Source of the DNA: CAZFAT01 sp964517075
GTDB taxonomy: Bacteria > Acidobacteriota > Vicinamibacteria > Vicinamibacterales > SCN-69-37
Reading direction: 5' to 3'
Length of the DNA: 7,759 nucleotides
NCBI GenBank assembly: GCA_964517075.1
Contig: CAZFAT010000076.1
Location: 1-7,759, forward strand
In this document: in pieces, positions 1-6,078 of the stretch
Layout: each line of letters begins with the position of its first letter
Position numbering within the stretch: the stretch's first letter is position 1
Position numbers and translations under genes: made by a program
Notes under the pieces: model-generated
Told to the model about the DNA's origin: nothing
Databases searched by the model: none
Seen by the model: the letters and a program-made list of their open reading frames with translations, nothing else

Positions 1-687
1 GGCCGGCGCCGGATCCGGGCAGATCGGTGCCGGTGCGGCGATGCCGTAGCGATCCCGGAGGCCCTGCAGGCGCTCGACTTCCTCACGCGACAGCAACCGT
101 TCCCGGCCGAGCAGGCGGGCCACCAGGCTGATGCGCGCGAAGTGTTCGATGGTCTCCATCTTGTAGTACGCGGCAAACAGATCCTTGCCGAGCGCCAGCG
201 CGCCGTGATTGGCCAGCAGCAGCCCGTCGTGCGCGCCGACGTAGGGCGCCACGGCATCGGCCAACTCGCGCGTCGACGGCGTCCCGTATTCCGCGATGGG
301 AATGCTCCCCAGCGTCGTCACCACCTCGGCCAGGACGGCCCGATCCAGGGGAATTCCCGCGACGGCGAATCCAGTGGAGAGCGGCGGATGCGCATGGACG
401 ACCGCACCCACGTCGGGCCGCTGCCGGTAGGCGACGAGATGCATGAGGATCTCGGACGAGGGCAGGCGGCCGGGTGCGCCCGCGATCAGACGACCGTCGA
501 GGTCCGTCACCACCATCATCTCGGGCGACATGAAGCCCTTCGAGACGCTCGCCGGCGTGACCAGCAGCCGCTCCGCGTCGAGCCGGACACTGATGTTGCC
601 GTCGTTGGATGCGACGAAACCGCGGGTCCAGAGCCGTCGGCCCACCTCGACGATGTCATGGCGAAGGGCGTCGGCGGCGGCGCTCAC
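1..687 (-). CDS. Class II aldolase/adducin family protein (3' end cut by window)
   Basis: Metal-dependent sugar-phosphate aldolase or epimerase of the L-fuculose-1-phosphate aldolase/AraD type. With a GTG start at 687, 229 residues are visible with no stop before the window edge; the family is usually about 210-260 residues, so only the tail is missing. Motifs are in order: SNDGNIS (27-33, phosphate/substrate loop), PSSE (76-79, E79 the likely catalytic acid), HAH (98-100) and NHG (160-162). H98, H100 and H161 form the expected zinc triad. EYGTPST (133-139) is also typical. The start is the least certain part: GAGGAG lies 12 bases upstream and overlaps the preceding stop, and no in-frame ATG exists nearby. 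Substrate cannot be assigned: fuculose-1-P, rhamnulose-1-P, ribulose-5-P and methylthioribulose-1-P dehydratase relatives share this core. It sits 16 bases after the small YHS-like gene, so it is probably in the same transcript. Confidence 0.93.
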   Translation of the reverse strand, partial: MSAAADALRHDIVEVGRRLWTRGFVASNDGNISVRLDAERLLVTPASVSKGFMSPEMMVVTDLDGRLIAGAPGRLPSSEILMHLVAYRQRPDVGAVVHAHPPLSTGFAVAGIPLDRAVLAEVVTTLGSIPIAEYGTPSTRELADAVAPYVGAHDGLLLANHGALALGKDLFAAYYKMETIEHFARISLVARLLGRERLLSREEVERLQGLRDRYGIAAPAPICPDPAPA

Positions 688-699
688 GGGCGGGCGGCG

Positions 700-705
700 C
701 TCCTC
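700..705 (-). promoter_or_regulatory. Possible ribosome-binding site for the aldolase gene
   Basis: GAGGAG on the minus strand overlaps the stop region of the small cysteine-protein gene and precedes the GTG at 687 by 12 bases. The spacing is long but the motif is strong. It favours GTG 687 as the start because no ATG exists in frame nearby. An ATG at 707 is in another frame and meets a stop after seven codons. Confidence 0.5.
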
Positions 706-964
706 ATCGCCCGTGCGACGACGTCCACGCGTCGCGGCAGCGATCCGAGCAGAAGTGCAGGAGCTGGCCGCGGCTCGACAGGGTCAGGGCCCGTGCCGGC
801 GGGAGGTACGTGCCGCACTGAGGGTCGCGCACGAGTGACCCGCCGATCCGCGCCTGCCGACGCTGGGACACTCGGGTGCGCGCTCCCGTGACGGCGCGAA
901 GGAGCACGCGCAGCACGAAGAGGACGACGAGGATGCGGACGACCCACAGGAGCACCACCGTCAT
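704..964 (-). CDS. Small membrane-anchored YHS/TRASH-like cysteine protein
   Basis: An 86-residue protein. One N-terminal hydrophobic helix (about 2-23) is followed by a basic, Arg/Gln-rich stretch (about 29-39). The C-terminal half begins DPQCGTYLP (48-56) and ends HFCSDRC (70-76). C50, C72 and C76, with nearby H70, reproduce the spacing style of YHS/TRASH metal-binding domains (DPVCGM...YFCSxxC). The basic segment after the helix suggests the cysteine domain faces the cytosol, by the positive-inside rule. The ATG at 964 forms an ATGA overlap with the TPR stop. The frame is open further upstream (to 1300), but that part is antiparallel-looking shadow of the TPR gene, so the short start is preferred. 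Likely roles are metal binding or sensing, or a chaperone-like function; none can be proven here. Similar short membrane-plus-DPxCG proteins are, to my recollection, widespread as hypothetical proteins near housekeeping genes. Confidence 0.82.
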   Translation of the reverse strand: MTVVLLWVVRILVVLFVLRVLLRAVTGARTRVSQRRQARIGGSLVRDPQCGTYLPPARALTLSSRGQLLHFCSDRCRDAWTSSHGR

Positions 965-1572
965 GGCTGGGATTCGCTCGAAGGCGATGGTTGTGCCGAC
1001 TGGGCATGGGCGGCGCGGATCGCCTCGAGCCCCTGCTGCGCCTGCTGGCCTTCCTTGCTGTTCGGCGCCACGTCGACGACCCGCTGCCACGACTCGGCGG
1101 CGCCGGTCAGGTCCTGCTTGCCGCGCGCCCGCACCACGCCCTGCGTGAAGAGCGCCTTGACGTTGCGGGGATCGATCGCCAGCGACCGATCGATCTGCGC
1201 CAGCGCGCGATCCACCTGCGTCGTCGCGAAATAGGCGAGGGCGAGGTTCGTGCTCACGTCGGTGTTGGCGGGATCCAGCTTCAACGCGGCCTCGTACCAC
1301 GGCGCCGCCTGGTCATAGCGCTCGGCGTCGAAGTATAGATTCCCCAGTTGCACCCTGACGCCGGCATTCGCCGGCTGCCCCTCCGCCTGGCGCTCCAGGT
1401 CGGCGGCAAGCGTCGCGTTGAAGGCGGCCGGCGCGGACGGGGCGGGCGCGGGCGCGGGCGCACCAGCGACGGGCGTCGGCGGTGACACGGCCTGCTGGCT
1501 ACCGATGATCCACCCCACCAGCAGGCCAAAGAGCGTCCCGGACAGGGCGAATGCTACAGCGTCGCGTTTCAT
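961..1572 (-). CDS. Membrane-anchored tetratricopeptide repeat protein
   Basis: Function is not identifiable beyond a probable protein-interaction scaffold. The 203-residue product begins MKRD, followed by one hydrophobic helix (about 6-24, FALSGTLFGLLVGWIIG). This helix reads as an uncleaved signal anchor or a signal peptide without a clear lipobox. A Pro/Ala linker (about 29-50) precedes three consecutive TPR units (about 71-103, 104-137 and 138-171). Each shows the spaced small/aromatic pattern and a closing DP or AP turn (LDPAN, IDPRN, VAPNS). The C-terminus is Ser/Gln/Pro-rich. TPR proteins of this build resemble the CcmH/NrfG-type cytochrome c maturation TPR module, but no other cytochrome-maturation gene is in view, so I do not assign that role. 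The ATG at 1572 overlaps the pdxJ stop (ATGA, 1569-1572), and the stop overlaps the next start (ATGA, 961-964). No obvious Shine-Dalgarno sequence is seen, consistent with coupled translation. Confidence 0.88.
   Translation of the reverse strand: MKRDAVAFALSGTLFGLLVGWIIGSQQAVSPPTPVAGAPAPAPAPSAPAAFNATLAADLERQAEGQPANAGVRVQLGNLYFDAERYDQAAPWYEAALKLDPANTDVSTNLALAYFATTQVDRALAQIDRSLAIDPRNVKALFTQGVVRARGKQDLTGAAESWQRVVDVAPNSKEGQQAQQGLEAIRAAHAQSAQPSPSSESQP
1441..1461. repeat. Short GC hexamer repeat coding for the Pro/Ala linker
   Basis: About three tandem copies of a six-base GC-only unit (GCGGGC on the plus strand), which encode alternating Ala-Pro in the TPR protein between its membrane helix and the repeats. 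It is a low-complexity coding repeat that could vary in copy number without breaking the frame, because six is a multiple of three. Confidence 0.6.
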
Positions 1573-2357
1573 CGTGCGGTAACAATGTCATCATAGCGCT
1601 CCGCACCTCCACCGAGGGCTGCGAGGTAGTCGCGCACGGCCCGGTCAAGCCCCACCCACAACGCGTGACTGATGAGGGCGTGCCCAATGGAGACTTCGTC
1701 GAGATGCGGCAGCGTCCGGAAGAGACGAAGGTTGTCGAGATCCAGATCGTGACCGGCGTTCACTCCCAGACCCATCTCGTGGGCGAGCGTGGCGGCCCGG
1801 GCATAGCGGGCAAACGCCTCCCGCCCGGCCTCATCGCCTGCGGCGAAGGCCTTGGCGAACGGCTCGGTGTAGAGCTCGACGCGGTCGGCCTCGAGGCCTG
1901 CCGCCCAGCGCACGGCCTCAGGCGTGGGATCGATGAACAGGCTGACGCGGATGCCGGCGCCGCGGAGGCGGGCGATGTGGCCGCGCAGCGGCTCGGGATC
2001 GGTTCCGACGGGCCAGCCGGCCTGGCTGGTCACCTCTCCGGGCTGCACCGGAACGAGCGTGCACTGATCGGCCCCGACGCGCTCGATGAGATCGAGCAGC
2101 GCCGCCCGGGGATCGCCTTCGATGTTGAACTCGACCCGAGTCTCGGATCGCCCGCCCAGGTCCGCCAGCCGCGCCGCGATGCCGGTGACATCCGCCGGCC
2201 GGACGTGCCGCTCGTCCTCGCGCGGATGGACGGTGATGCCGCCTGCGCCGGCCGCCACGCATACCTCGAGCGCGTGCAGCACGCTCGGCGTGTCTCCGCC
2301 GCGCGAGTTCCGCAGCGTCGCCACCTTGTTCAGGTTCACCGACAATCGAATCGTCAA
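1569..2357 (-). CDS. pdxJ: Pyridoxine 5'-phosphate synthase PdxJ
   Basis: TIM-barrel enzyme that joins 1-deoxy-D-xylulose 5-phosphate and 3-amino-2-oxopropyl phosphate to form pyridoxine 5'-phosphate, the last ring-forming step of the DXP-dependent vitamin B6 route. With the TTG start at 2357 the product has 262 residues. It opens with a VNLNKVATLRNSRGG strand (7-21), the counterpart of the E. coli VNIDHIATLRNARG. Active-site matches are H44, R46 and H51 in VHPREDERH, E80 in FNIEG, and the His of VNAGHDL. SLFIDP and SIGHALI are also typical. A longer in-frame GTG start at 2399 would add 14 unrelated residues inside glmM. TTG is preferred because it forms a TTGA overlap with the glmM stop, follows AGAGG with nine-base spacing, and matches the usual N-terminus. 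The gene ends in an ATGA overlap with the TPR gene. Confidence 0.96.
   Translation of the reverse strand: MTIRLSVNLNKVATLRNSRGGDTPSVLHALEVCVAAGAGGITVHPREDERHVRPADVTGIAARLADLGGRSETRVEFNIEGDPRAALLDLIERVGADQCTLVPVQPGEVTSQAGWPVGTDPEPLRGHIARLRGAGIRVSLFIDPTPEAVRWAAGLEADRVELYTEPFAKAFAAGDEAGREAFARYARAATLAHEMGLGVNAGHDLDLDNLRLFRTLPHLDEVSIGHALISHALWVGLDRAVRDYLAALGGGAERYDDIVTAR
2354..2357 (-). promoter_or_regulatory. TTGA stop/start overlap coupling glmM to pdxJ
   Basis: The glmM stop TGA (2356-2354) and a TTG start (2357-2355) share bases as TTGA, the TTG version of the usual ATGA coupling junction. This decides the pdxJ start, because the next residues immediately give the conserved first beta strand. 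Inferred consequence: pdxJ is translated largely by ribosomes that finish glmM. Confidence 0.8.
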
Positions 2358-3688
2358 TTCAGATGGCCTCTGACGGCCTCGGCAATCTCCTCGGCCCACA
2401 TCTGGATCGACGCTTGGTCCTCGCCCTCAATCATGATGCGCAGGAGCGGCTCGGTGCCGGAGTACCGCACGAGGAGCCGGCCACGGCCGGCGAGGGCGTG
2501 CTCGACGCGACTGACGGCCGCCGCCACGGCCGGCACCGAGTCGATCGGCACCTTCTCGCGGACGCGGACGTTCACCAGGGTTTGTGGATAGGTCACGAGG
2601 CCGGACGTCAGCTCGGCGAGCGACTGCCCGGTGGTGTCCATGACCCGCAGGATGCCGAGCGCCGTGGCGAGCCCGTCACCGGTCGCGAGATGCTCGGTCT
2701 GAATGACGTGCCCGGATTGCTCGCCACCCAGCACATAGCCGCCCCGCAGCATCTCCTCCATCACGTGTTTGTCGCCGACCGGCGTGCGCATCAGCCGGAT
2801 GCCGTGATCGCGCAGGGCCAGTTCGAGCCCGATATTGCTCATGACGGTCGCGACCACGGTGTTGCCGGTCAGCCGTCCCGCCCGCTGGGCGGCCAGCGCG
2901 AGGACGAGCAGTACGGCATCCCCGTCGACGACGCGCCCGCGCCCGTCCACGAAGATGGCCCGATCGCCGTCGCCGTCAAACGCCACGCCCATCTGGCAGC
3001 GTTCGGCGATCACCGCCGCCGCCAGCCGGGCCGGATGGGTCGACCCGCATTCGAGGTTGATGTTCCGGCCATCGGGACGATCGCCGAGCGGCACCAGGTC
3101 GAAGCCGAGCGAGGCCAGCAGGCGAACCGCGGTCGTCGTCGTGGCGCCGTTGGCCATGTCCACGGCCATGCGCATGCCGGCCAGCCGTCCGGACGACGGC
3201 AACAGCCGCCGGACGTGATCGAGATACGCGTCCACCAGCGAGGCGGTCTGCAACCGTGCCTCGGCGGCCGACGGCACGCTCCAGCCCGCATCGGCCATGA
3301 TGGCCTCCACCCGCCGTTCCTCTACTTCGTCGAATTTTTCGCCGCGGCCGGAGAACACCTTGATGCCGTTATCCGCGTACGGATTGTGGGACGCGGACAG
3401 GACAATGCCCAAGTCGTAGTCGCAGGCGCCGGCGAGGTAGGCGACGGCCGGCGTCGGCACGACGCCCGTCGTGCTGACGACCGCGCCCTGCGACGCGGCG
3501 CCCCGCGCCAGCTCGCGCTCGATCCACTCGCCCGACTCGCGCGTGTCGCGCCCGACGATCAGCCGGGCGGGCCGGTCCAGAGCCAGCGCACGGACGATGG
3601 CCGCACCGAGCCGGGCGATCGTCGGCGGATCGAGGGGGGACACCCCCGCGGTGCCGCGCACGCCGTCCGTGCCGAACAGCCGGTTCAT
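2354..3688 (-). CDS. glmM: Phosphoglucosamine mutase
   Basis: Cytosolic enzyme that interconverts glucosamine-6-phosphate and glucosamine-1-phosphate, feeding UDP-GlcNAc for peptidoglycan and lipopolysaccharide. The 444-residue product is the usual length (E. coli 445) and starts with the family hallmark FGTDGVRG (5-12). The phosphoserine loop SASHNP gives the catalytic Ser as S100. The magnesium loop FDGDGDR has D238, D240 and D242. The sugar-binding loop GGEQSGH is at 321-327 and the phosphate-binding loop RYSGTEP at 408-414. All four domains of the phosphohexomutase fold are therefore present. The ATG at 3688 overlaps the cdaR stop by four bases. The TGA stop at 2354-2356 lies inside the TTG start of pdxJ. 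In several Firmicutes GlmM binds and inhibits CdaA, which gives the gene order regulatory sense; whether this GlmM does so cannot be read from sequence. Confidence 0.98.
   Translation of the reverse strand: MNRLFGTDGVRGTAGVSPLDPPTIARLGAAIVRALALDRPARLIVGRDTRESGEWIERELARGAASQGAVVSTTGVVPTPAVAYLAGACDYDLGIVLSASHNPYADNGIKVFSGRGEKFDEVEERRVEAIMADAGWSVPSAAEARLQTASLVDAYLDHVRRLLPSSGRLAGMRMAVDMANGATTTTAVRLLASLGFDLVPLGDRPDGRNINLECGSTHPARLAAAVIAERCQMGVAFDGDGDRAIFVDGRGRVVDGDAVLLVLALAAQRAGRLTGNTVVATVMSNIGLELALRDHGIRLMRTPVGDKHVMEEMLRGGYVLGGEQSGHVIQTEHLATGDGLATALGILRVMDTTGQSLAELTSGLVTYPQTLVNVRVREKVPIDSVPAVAAAVSRVEHALAGRGRLLVRYSGTEPLLRIMIEGEDQASIQMWAEEIAEAVRGHLN
2367..2371 (-). promoter_or_regulatory. Ribosome-binding site for pdxJ
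   Basis: AGAGG read on the minus strand, nine bases before the TTG at 2357 and inside the last codons of glmM. It supports the TTG over the upstream GTG at 2399. Confidence 0.65.
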
Positions 3689-4323
3689 GGCTCGATGCGC
3701 ACCGTCACGCGCACCGTTCCAGGATTCCGCAACCGCAACTGGGCGTCCACCACACCAACGTCCACTTCCTGCACCACCGTGGTCCTGCGTCCTTCAATCG
3801 ACACGCGCTCGGTGACCACCGAGACCGGGTACCGCAACCGGCTCTCGGGACCAAACACGGCAACCGTCGCCGGCTCGACCGTCACCTGCTTGACCTCGTA
3901 GCCGGGCGCTGGCTGACCCTCCACGGTGGGCGCCACCGGCGCCTCGATCCGTCCGGTGGGTTCGAGCATCACCGTCACCGCGCTCGGGTCAACCTGCAGC
4001 ACCTCGACGCCGAGCGGCACGATGACGTGCTCGGTCTGCAGATGAATGAGATTCGTGCCGGTGTGCGCATCCTTGAGATCCACGATCACCCGCAGGTCGC
4101 CGGGCCCCAGACCCGCGAGGAGGTTGTCCTCGCCGCGCACGTGCACCGTCGCGGTGTCGACCTGGTCGCCCGTCATCTCCAGGGCCGCCGGCACGTTGCT
4201 GTAGGACACCGGCAACGGCACCCGTCGTTCCGTCTGGTTGCCGCTGACCATGAACCAGAGGAGCGTTCCCAGGATCAGCGCGGCGATCTTCAGGCCGGCG
4301 TGACGAAAGGGGTGCCAGGCCAT
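3685..4323 (-). CDS. cdaR: YbbR-domain protein, probable CdaA regulator CdaR
   Basis: Single-pass membrane protein with an extracytoplasmic YbbR region. In Firmicutes its homologue binds CdaA and modulates c-di-AMP synthesis. In the 212-residue product a basic start (about 1-10) precedes one membrane helix (about 11-27, ending WFMVSG), which matches the usual YbbR N-terminus. Two beta-rich repeats follow: about 34-121, ending in a VTVMLEP strand, and about 128-212, ending in a VRVTVRIEP strand. This is shorter than B. subtilis CdaR (about 480 residues, four YbbR repeats). No enzymatic residues are expected or seen. The start ATG at 4323 overlaps the cdaA stop by one base, and the stop overlaps the glmM start as ATGA (3685-3688). 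Sequence divergence is high in this family, so the call rests on the anchor, the repeat pattern and the position between cdaA and glmM. The regulatory role is inferred from homologues. Confidence 0.9.
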   Translation of the reverse strand: MAWHPFRHAGLKIAALILGTLLWFMVSGNQTERRVPLPVSYSNVPAALEMTGDQVDTATVHVRGEDNLLAGLGPGDLRVIVDLKDAHTGTNLIHLQTEHVIVPLGVEVLQVDPSAVTVMLEPTGRIEAPVAPTVEGQPAPGYEVKQVTVEPATVAVFGPESRLRYPVSVVTERVSIEGRRTTVVQEVDVGVVDAQLRLRNPGTVRVTVRIEP

Positions 4324-5138
4324 CAGGCGCCCAACTCGGCGGTGGCGGGTTCGTCACGCGGGCGGCGCCGGTGCAGGAGCAGCGCCTGCAACTGACGCCG
4401 CAGGGCATCGTTCGACAGCGACCGGACGATCCGGCCGTGCCGTGCCAGCGACACCTCGCCACGCTCCTCGGAGACGACGACGGCAATGGCGTCGGACTCC
4501 TCGGACAAACCGATCGCGGCGCGGTGGCGTGTGCCGAGATCGCGATCGAGGTGTGGCGTCACGGTCAGCGGGAGGAAGCACGCCGCGGCCGCGATCCGGT
4601 CCTCCGAAATGATCACCGCCCCGTCATGCAGAGGCGTCGTGGGCTGGAAAATCGTCGTCAGCAGGTCGTAACTGACCGCGGCGTCAATCGGAATGCCGCT
4701 TTCGACGTAATTGCGCAGCCCGATCTCACGCTCGAACACGATGATCGCGCCGACGCGATCCTTGGCGAGGAGGGCCGTCGCCGTGACGACTTCTTCGATC
4801 GACTCGGCGGCCCGCTCCGAGCGTCCGAGGTACCGGAAGAAGGGGGCACGGCCGAAATGGGAGAGCCCGCGCCGGATGTCCGACTGAAACAGCACGATGG
4901 CGGCAAAGACGACGTACGCCAGCAGGTTGCGGATGAGCCAGCCCACGGTGGGGAGCGGAAACGCCTGAGACAAGTACAGCAGGCCAATGACGAGCAGCGA
5001 TCCAATCGCCATCTGCATCGCACGCGTGCCACGAATGAGCTGGAGCGCCTCGTAGATCAGGAACGAGACGATCAGGATGTCGAGGATGTCCCAGCCCGAC
5101 AACTGGGGACGGTTGAACAGGGCCGCGAATTGCCGCAT
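4323..5138 (-). CDS. cdaA: Diadenylate cyclase CdaA (DacA), c-di-AMP synthase
   Basis: Membrane enzyme that condenses two ATP into cyclic di-AMP, a second messenger controlling potassium/osmolyte transport and cell-wall homeostasis in many bacteria. The 271-residue product has three N-terminal hydrophobic helices (about 17-36, 41-59 and 66-84), a short linker that may be coiled coil (about 105-125), and a cytosolic DAC domain. Both DAC signatures are intact: DGA at 172-174 and GTRHRAA at 202-208. Architecture and length match the CdaA class rather than DisA or CdaS. The ATG at 5138 has a TGAGGG ribosome-binding site six bases upstream. The last 15-20 residues are Arg/Pro/Ala-rich and poorly conserved in character. 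The TGA stop shares one base with the ATG of the next gene (TGATG), so the YbbR partner is translationally coupled. Adjacent cdaR and glmM strongly support the call. Confidence 0.97.
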   Translation of the reverse strand: MRQFAALFNRPQLSGWDILDILIVSFLIYEALQLIRGTRAMQMAIGSLLVIGLLYLSQAFPLPTVGWLIRNLLAYVVFAAIVLFQSDIRRGLSHFGRAPFFRYLGRSERAAESIEEVVTATALLAKDRVGAIIVFEREIGLRNYVESGIPIDAAVSYDLLTTIFQPTTPLHDGAVIISEDRIAAAACFLPLTVTPHLDRDLGTRHRAAIGLSEESDAIAVVVSEERGEVSLARHGRIVRSLSNDALRRQLQALLLHRRRPRDEPATAELGA

Positions 5139-5144
5139 GGGCGG

Positions 5145-5150
5145 CCCTCA
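5145..5150 (-). promoter_or_regulatory. Ribosome-binding site for cdaA
   Basis: TGAGGG on the minus strand, six bases before the cdaA ATG, within the 17-base gap after folP. It is the best-placed Shine-Dalgarno sequence I found in the window, which suggests cdaA is initiated independently of folP rather than only by coupling. Confidence 0.7.
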
Positions 5151-5155
5151 GAGTA

Positions 5156-6058
5156 TCAAACGTCCGGGGCGCCGGACGGGTGGCTGGCGTGGCCGTCGGC
5201 GGCGGTCCGCAGCGCGTCGGCCACGCGCACGACGTCGCGCATCGCCGTCACATCGTGGACCCGAATGATGTGGGCGCCCCAGAGCACGGCCGCCGCCACC
5301 GCGGCGGCCGTGCCCCAGAGGCGCCCGGCCGGCGGCACGTCACCGATGGCCGCCTGCAGAAACGACTTGCGCGACGGACCGACCAGCACCGGACGGCCCA
5401 GACCAGCCAGTTGCTCGAGTCCCGCCAGGGCAGCCATCGAGTGCGCGGCCCGCTTCGCAAAGCCGAGACCGGGATCGACGACGATGCGGTCGGCCGGAAT
5501 CCCCGCGTCGCGCGCCCCGCGATCCCGCTCGCCAAGTTCGCGCACGATCTCCGCGGCGACATCTCCGTACGTCGCGTGCTCGTACATTCGCGCCGACCGG
5601 CCCCGATTGTGCATCAGCACGATCGCAGCCCCTCGCGCGGCCACAACCGACGCGAGATCCGGATCGTAGGTGAGGGCGCTGATATCATTGACGATCGTGG
5701 CGCCAAGCGTCAGGGCCCGATCGGCCACCGACGCCTTGTAGGTGTCGATCGACACCGGGATCGACATCCGTCCTCGCAGGCCTGCCAGGACCGGCCCGAC
5801 TCGCTGCCATTCGTCATCGGCCGAGACGGCCGGCGCCCCCGGACGAGTGGACTCGCCACCAATGTCGATGATGTCCGCGCCGTCGGCCGCCATCTGCATC
5901 GCGTCGGCGACGGCCACACCGGGGTCCCACCGCATGCCGCCATCGGCAAACGAGTCCGGCGTGACATTGACGACCGCCATGATGAGCGTACGGGCTCCCA
6001 GCTCCAGCGTCCGGCCGTCCGGGAGAGGAACGCTGTGGAGGGAACGGGGAAGGATCAC
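5156..6058 (-). CDS. folP: Dihydropteroate synthase
   Basis: Cytosolic TIM-barrel enzyme that condenses 6-hydroxymethyl-7,8-dihydropterin pyrophosphate with p-aminobenzoate to give dihydropteroate; it is the sulfonamide target. The 300-residue product carries the family motifs in order: NVTPDSF (31-37), DIGGESTRPGA (65-75), SIDT (103-106), NDIS (124-127), LMH (148-150), DPGLGF (195-200), GPSRKSF (227-233) and RVHDV (266-270). D105, N124, D195, K231, R266 and H268 match substrate-binding positions of the family. The start is GTG at 6058: a TAA lies four codons upstream in frame, and the next ATG falls inside the first beta strand. Shine-Dalgarno support is weak: AGGA sits about 16 bases upstream, just after the ftsH stop. 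The usual HN after the D195 loop reads HS (206-207), and the LMH loop continues NRG rather than the commoner MRG or MQG. Length and motifs indicate a functional gene. Confidence 0.97.
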   Translation of the reverse strand: MILPRSLHSVPLPDGRTLELGARTLIMAVVNVTPDSFADGGMRWDPGVAVADAMQMAADGADIIDIGGESTRPGAPAVSADDEWQRVGPVLAGLRGRMSIPVSIDTYKASVADRALTLGATIVNDISALTYDPDLASVVAARGAAIVLMHNRGRSARMYEHATYGDVAAEIVRELGERDRGARDAGIPADRIVVDPGLGFAKRAAHSMAALAGLEQLAGLGRPVLVGPSRKSFLQAAIGDVPPAGRLWGTAAAVAAAVLWGAHIIRVHDVTAMRDVVRVADALRTAADGHASHPSGAPDV

Positions 6059-6078
6059 CGAGAAGAGTTAGAAGTCCT

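Noticed and set aside
142..891. A 249-codon plus-strand open frame opposite the aldolase and the small protein
   Set aside because: The minus strand encodes a class II aldolase with all metal ligands in the same stretch. The plus-strand product is Arg/Gly-rich with a chance His run.
965..1300. Upstream extension of the small cysteine protein to a 198-residue protein
   Set aside because: The extra residues are translated from the TPR gene in another frame and are Arg/Gly/Ala-rich noise. The ATG at 964 gives a membrane helix at once and an ATGA overlap.
1441..1461. GC hexamer repeat as a regulatory or mobile element
   Set aside because: It is in frame inside the TPR gene and encodes an Ala-Pro linker, which explains it fully.
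2363..3901. A 512-codon open frame on the plus strand, antisense to glmM and part of cdaR
   Set aside because: It is exactly opposite strongly conserved glmM, its translation is rich in Arg, Gly, His and Gln without any recognisable domain, and long antisense frames are expected in GC-rich coding DNA.
4371..5669. A 432-codon plus-strand open frame across cdaA and folP
   Set aside because: It lies antisense to two genes with intact catalytic motifs, and its product is low-complexity Arg/Ala/Ser-rich; it is a composition artefact.
6059..6078. Promoter or terminator between ftsH and folP
   Set aside because: The gap is only 20 bases, with no inverted repeat, no T-run and no room for -35 and -10 boxes.
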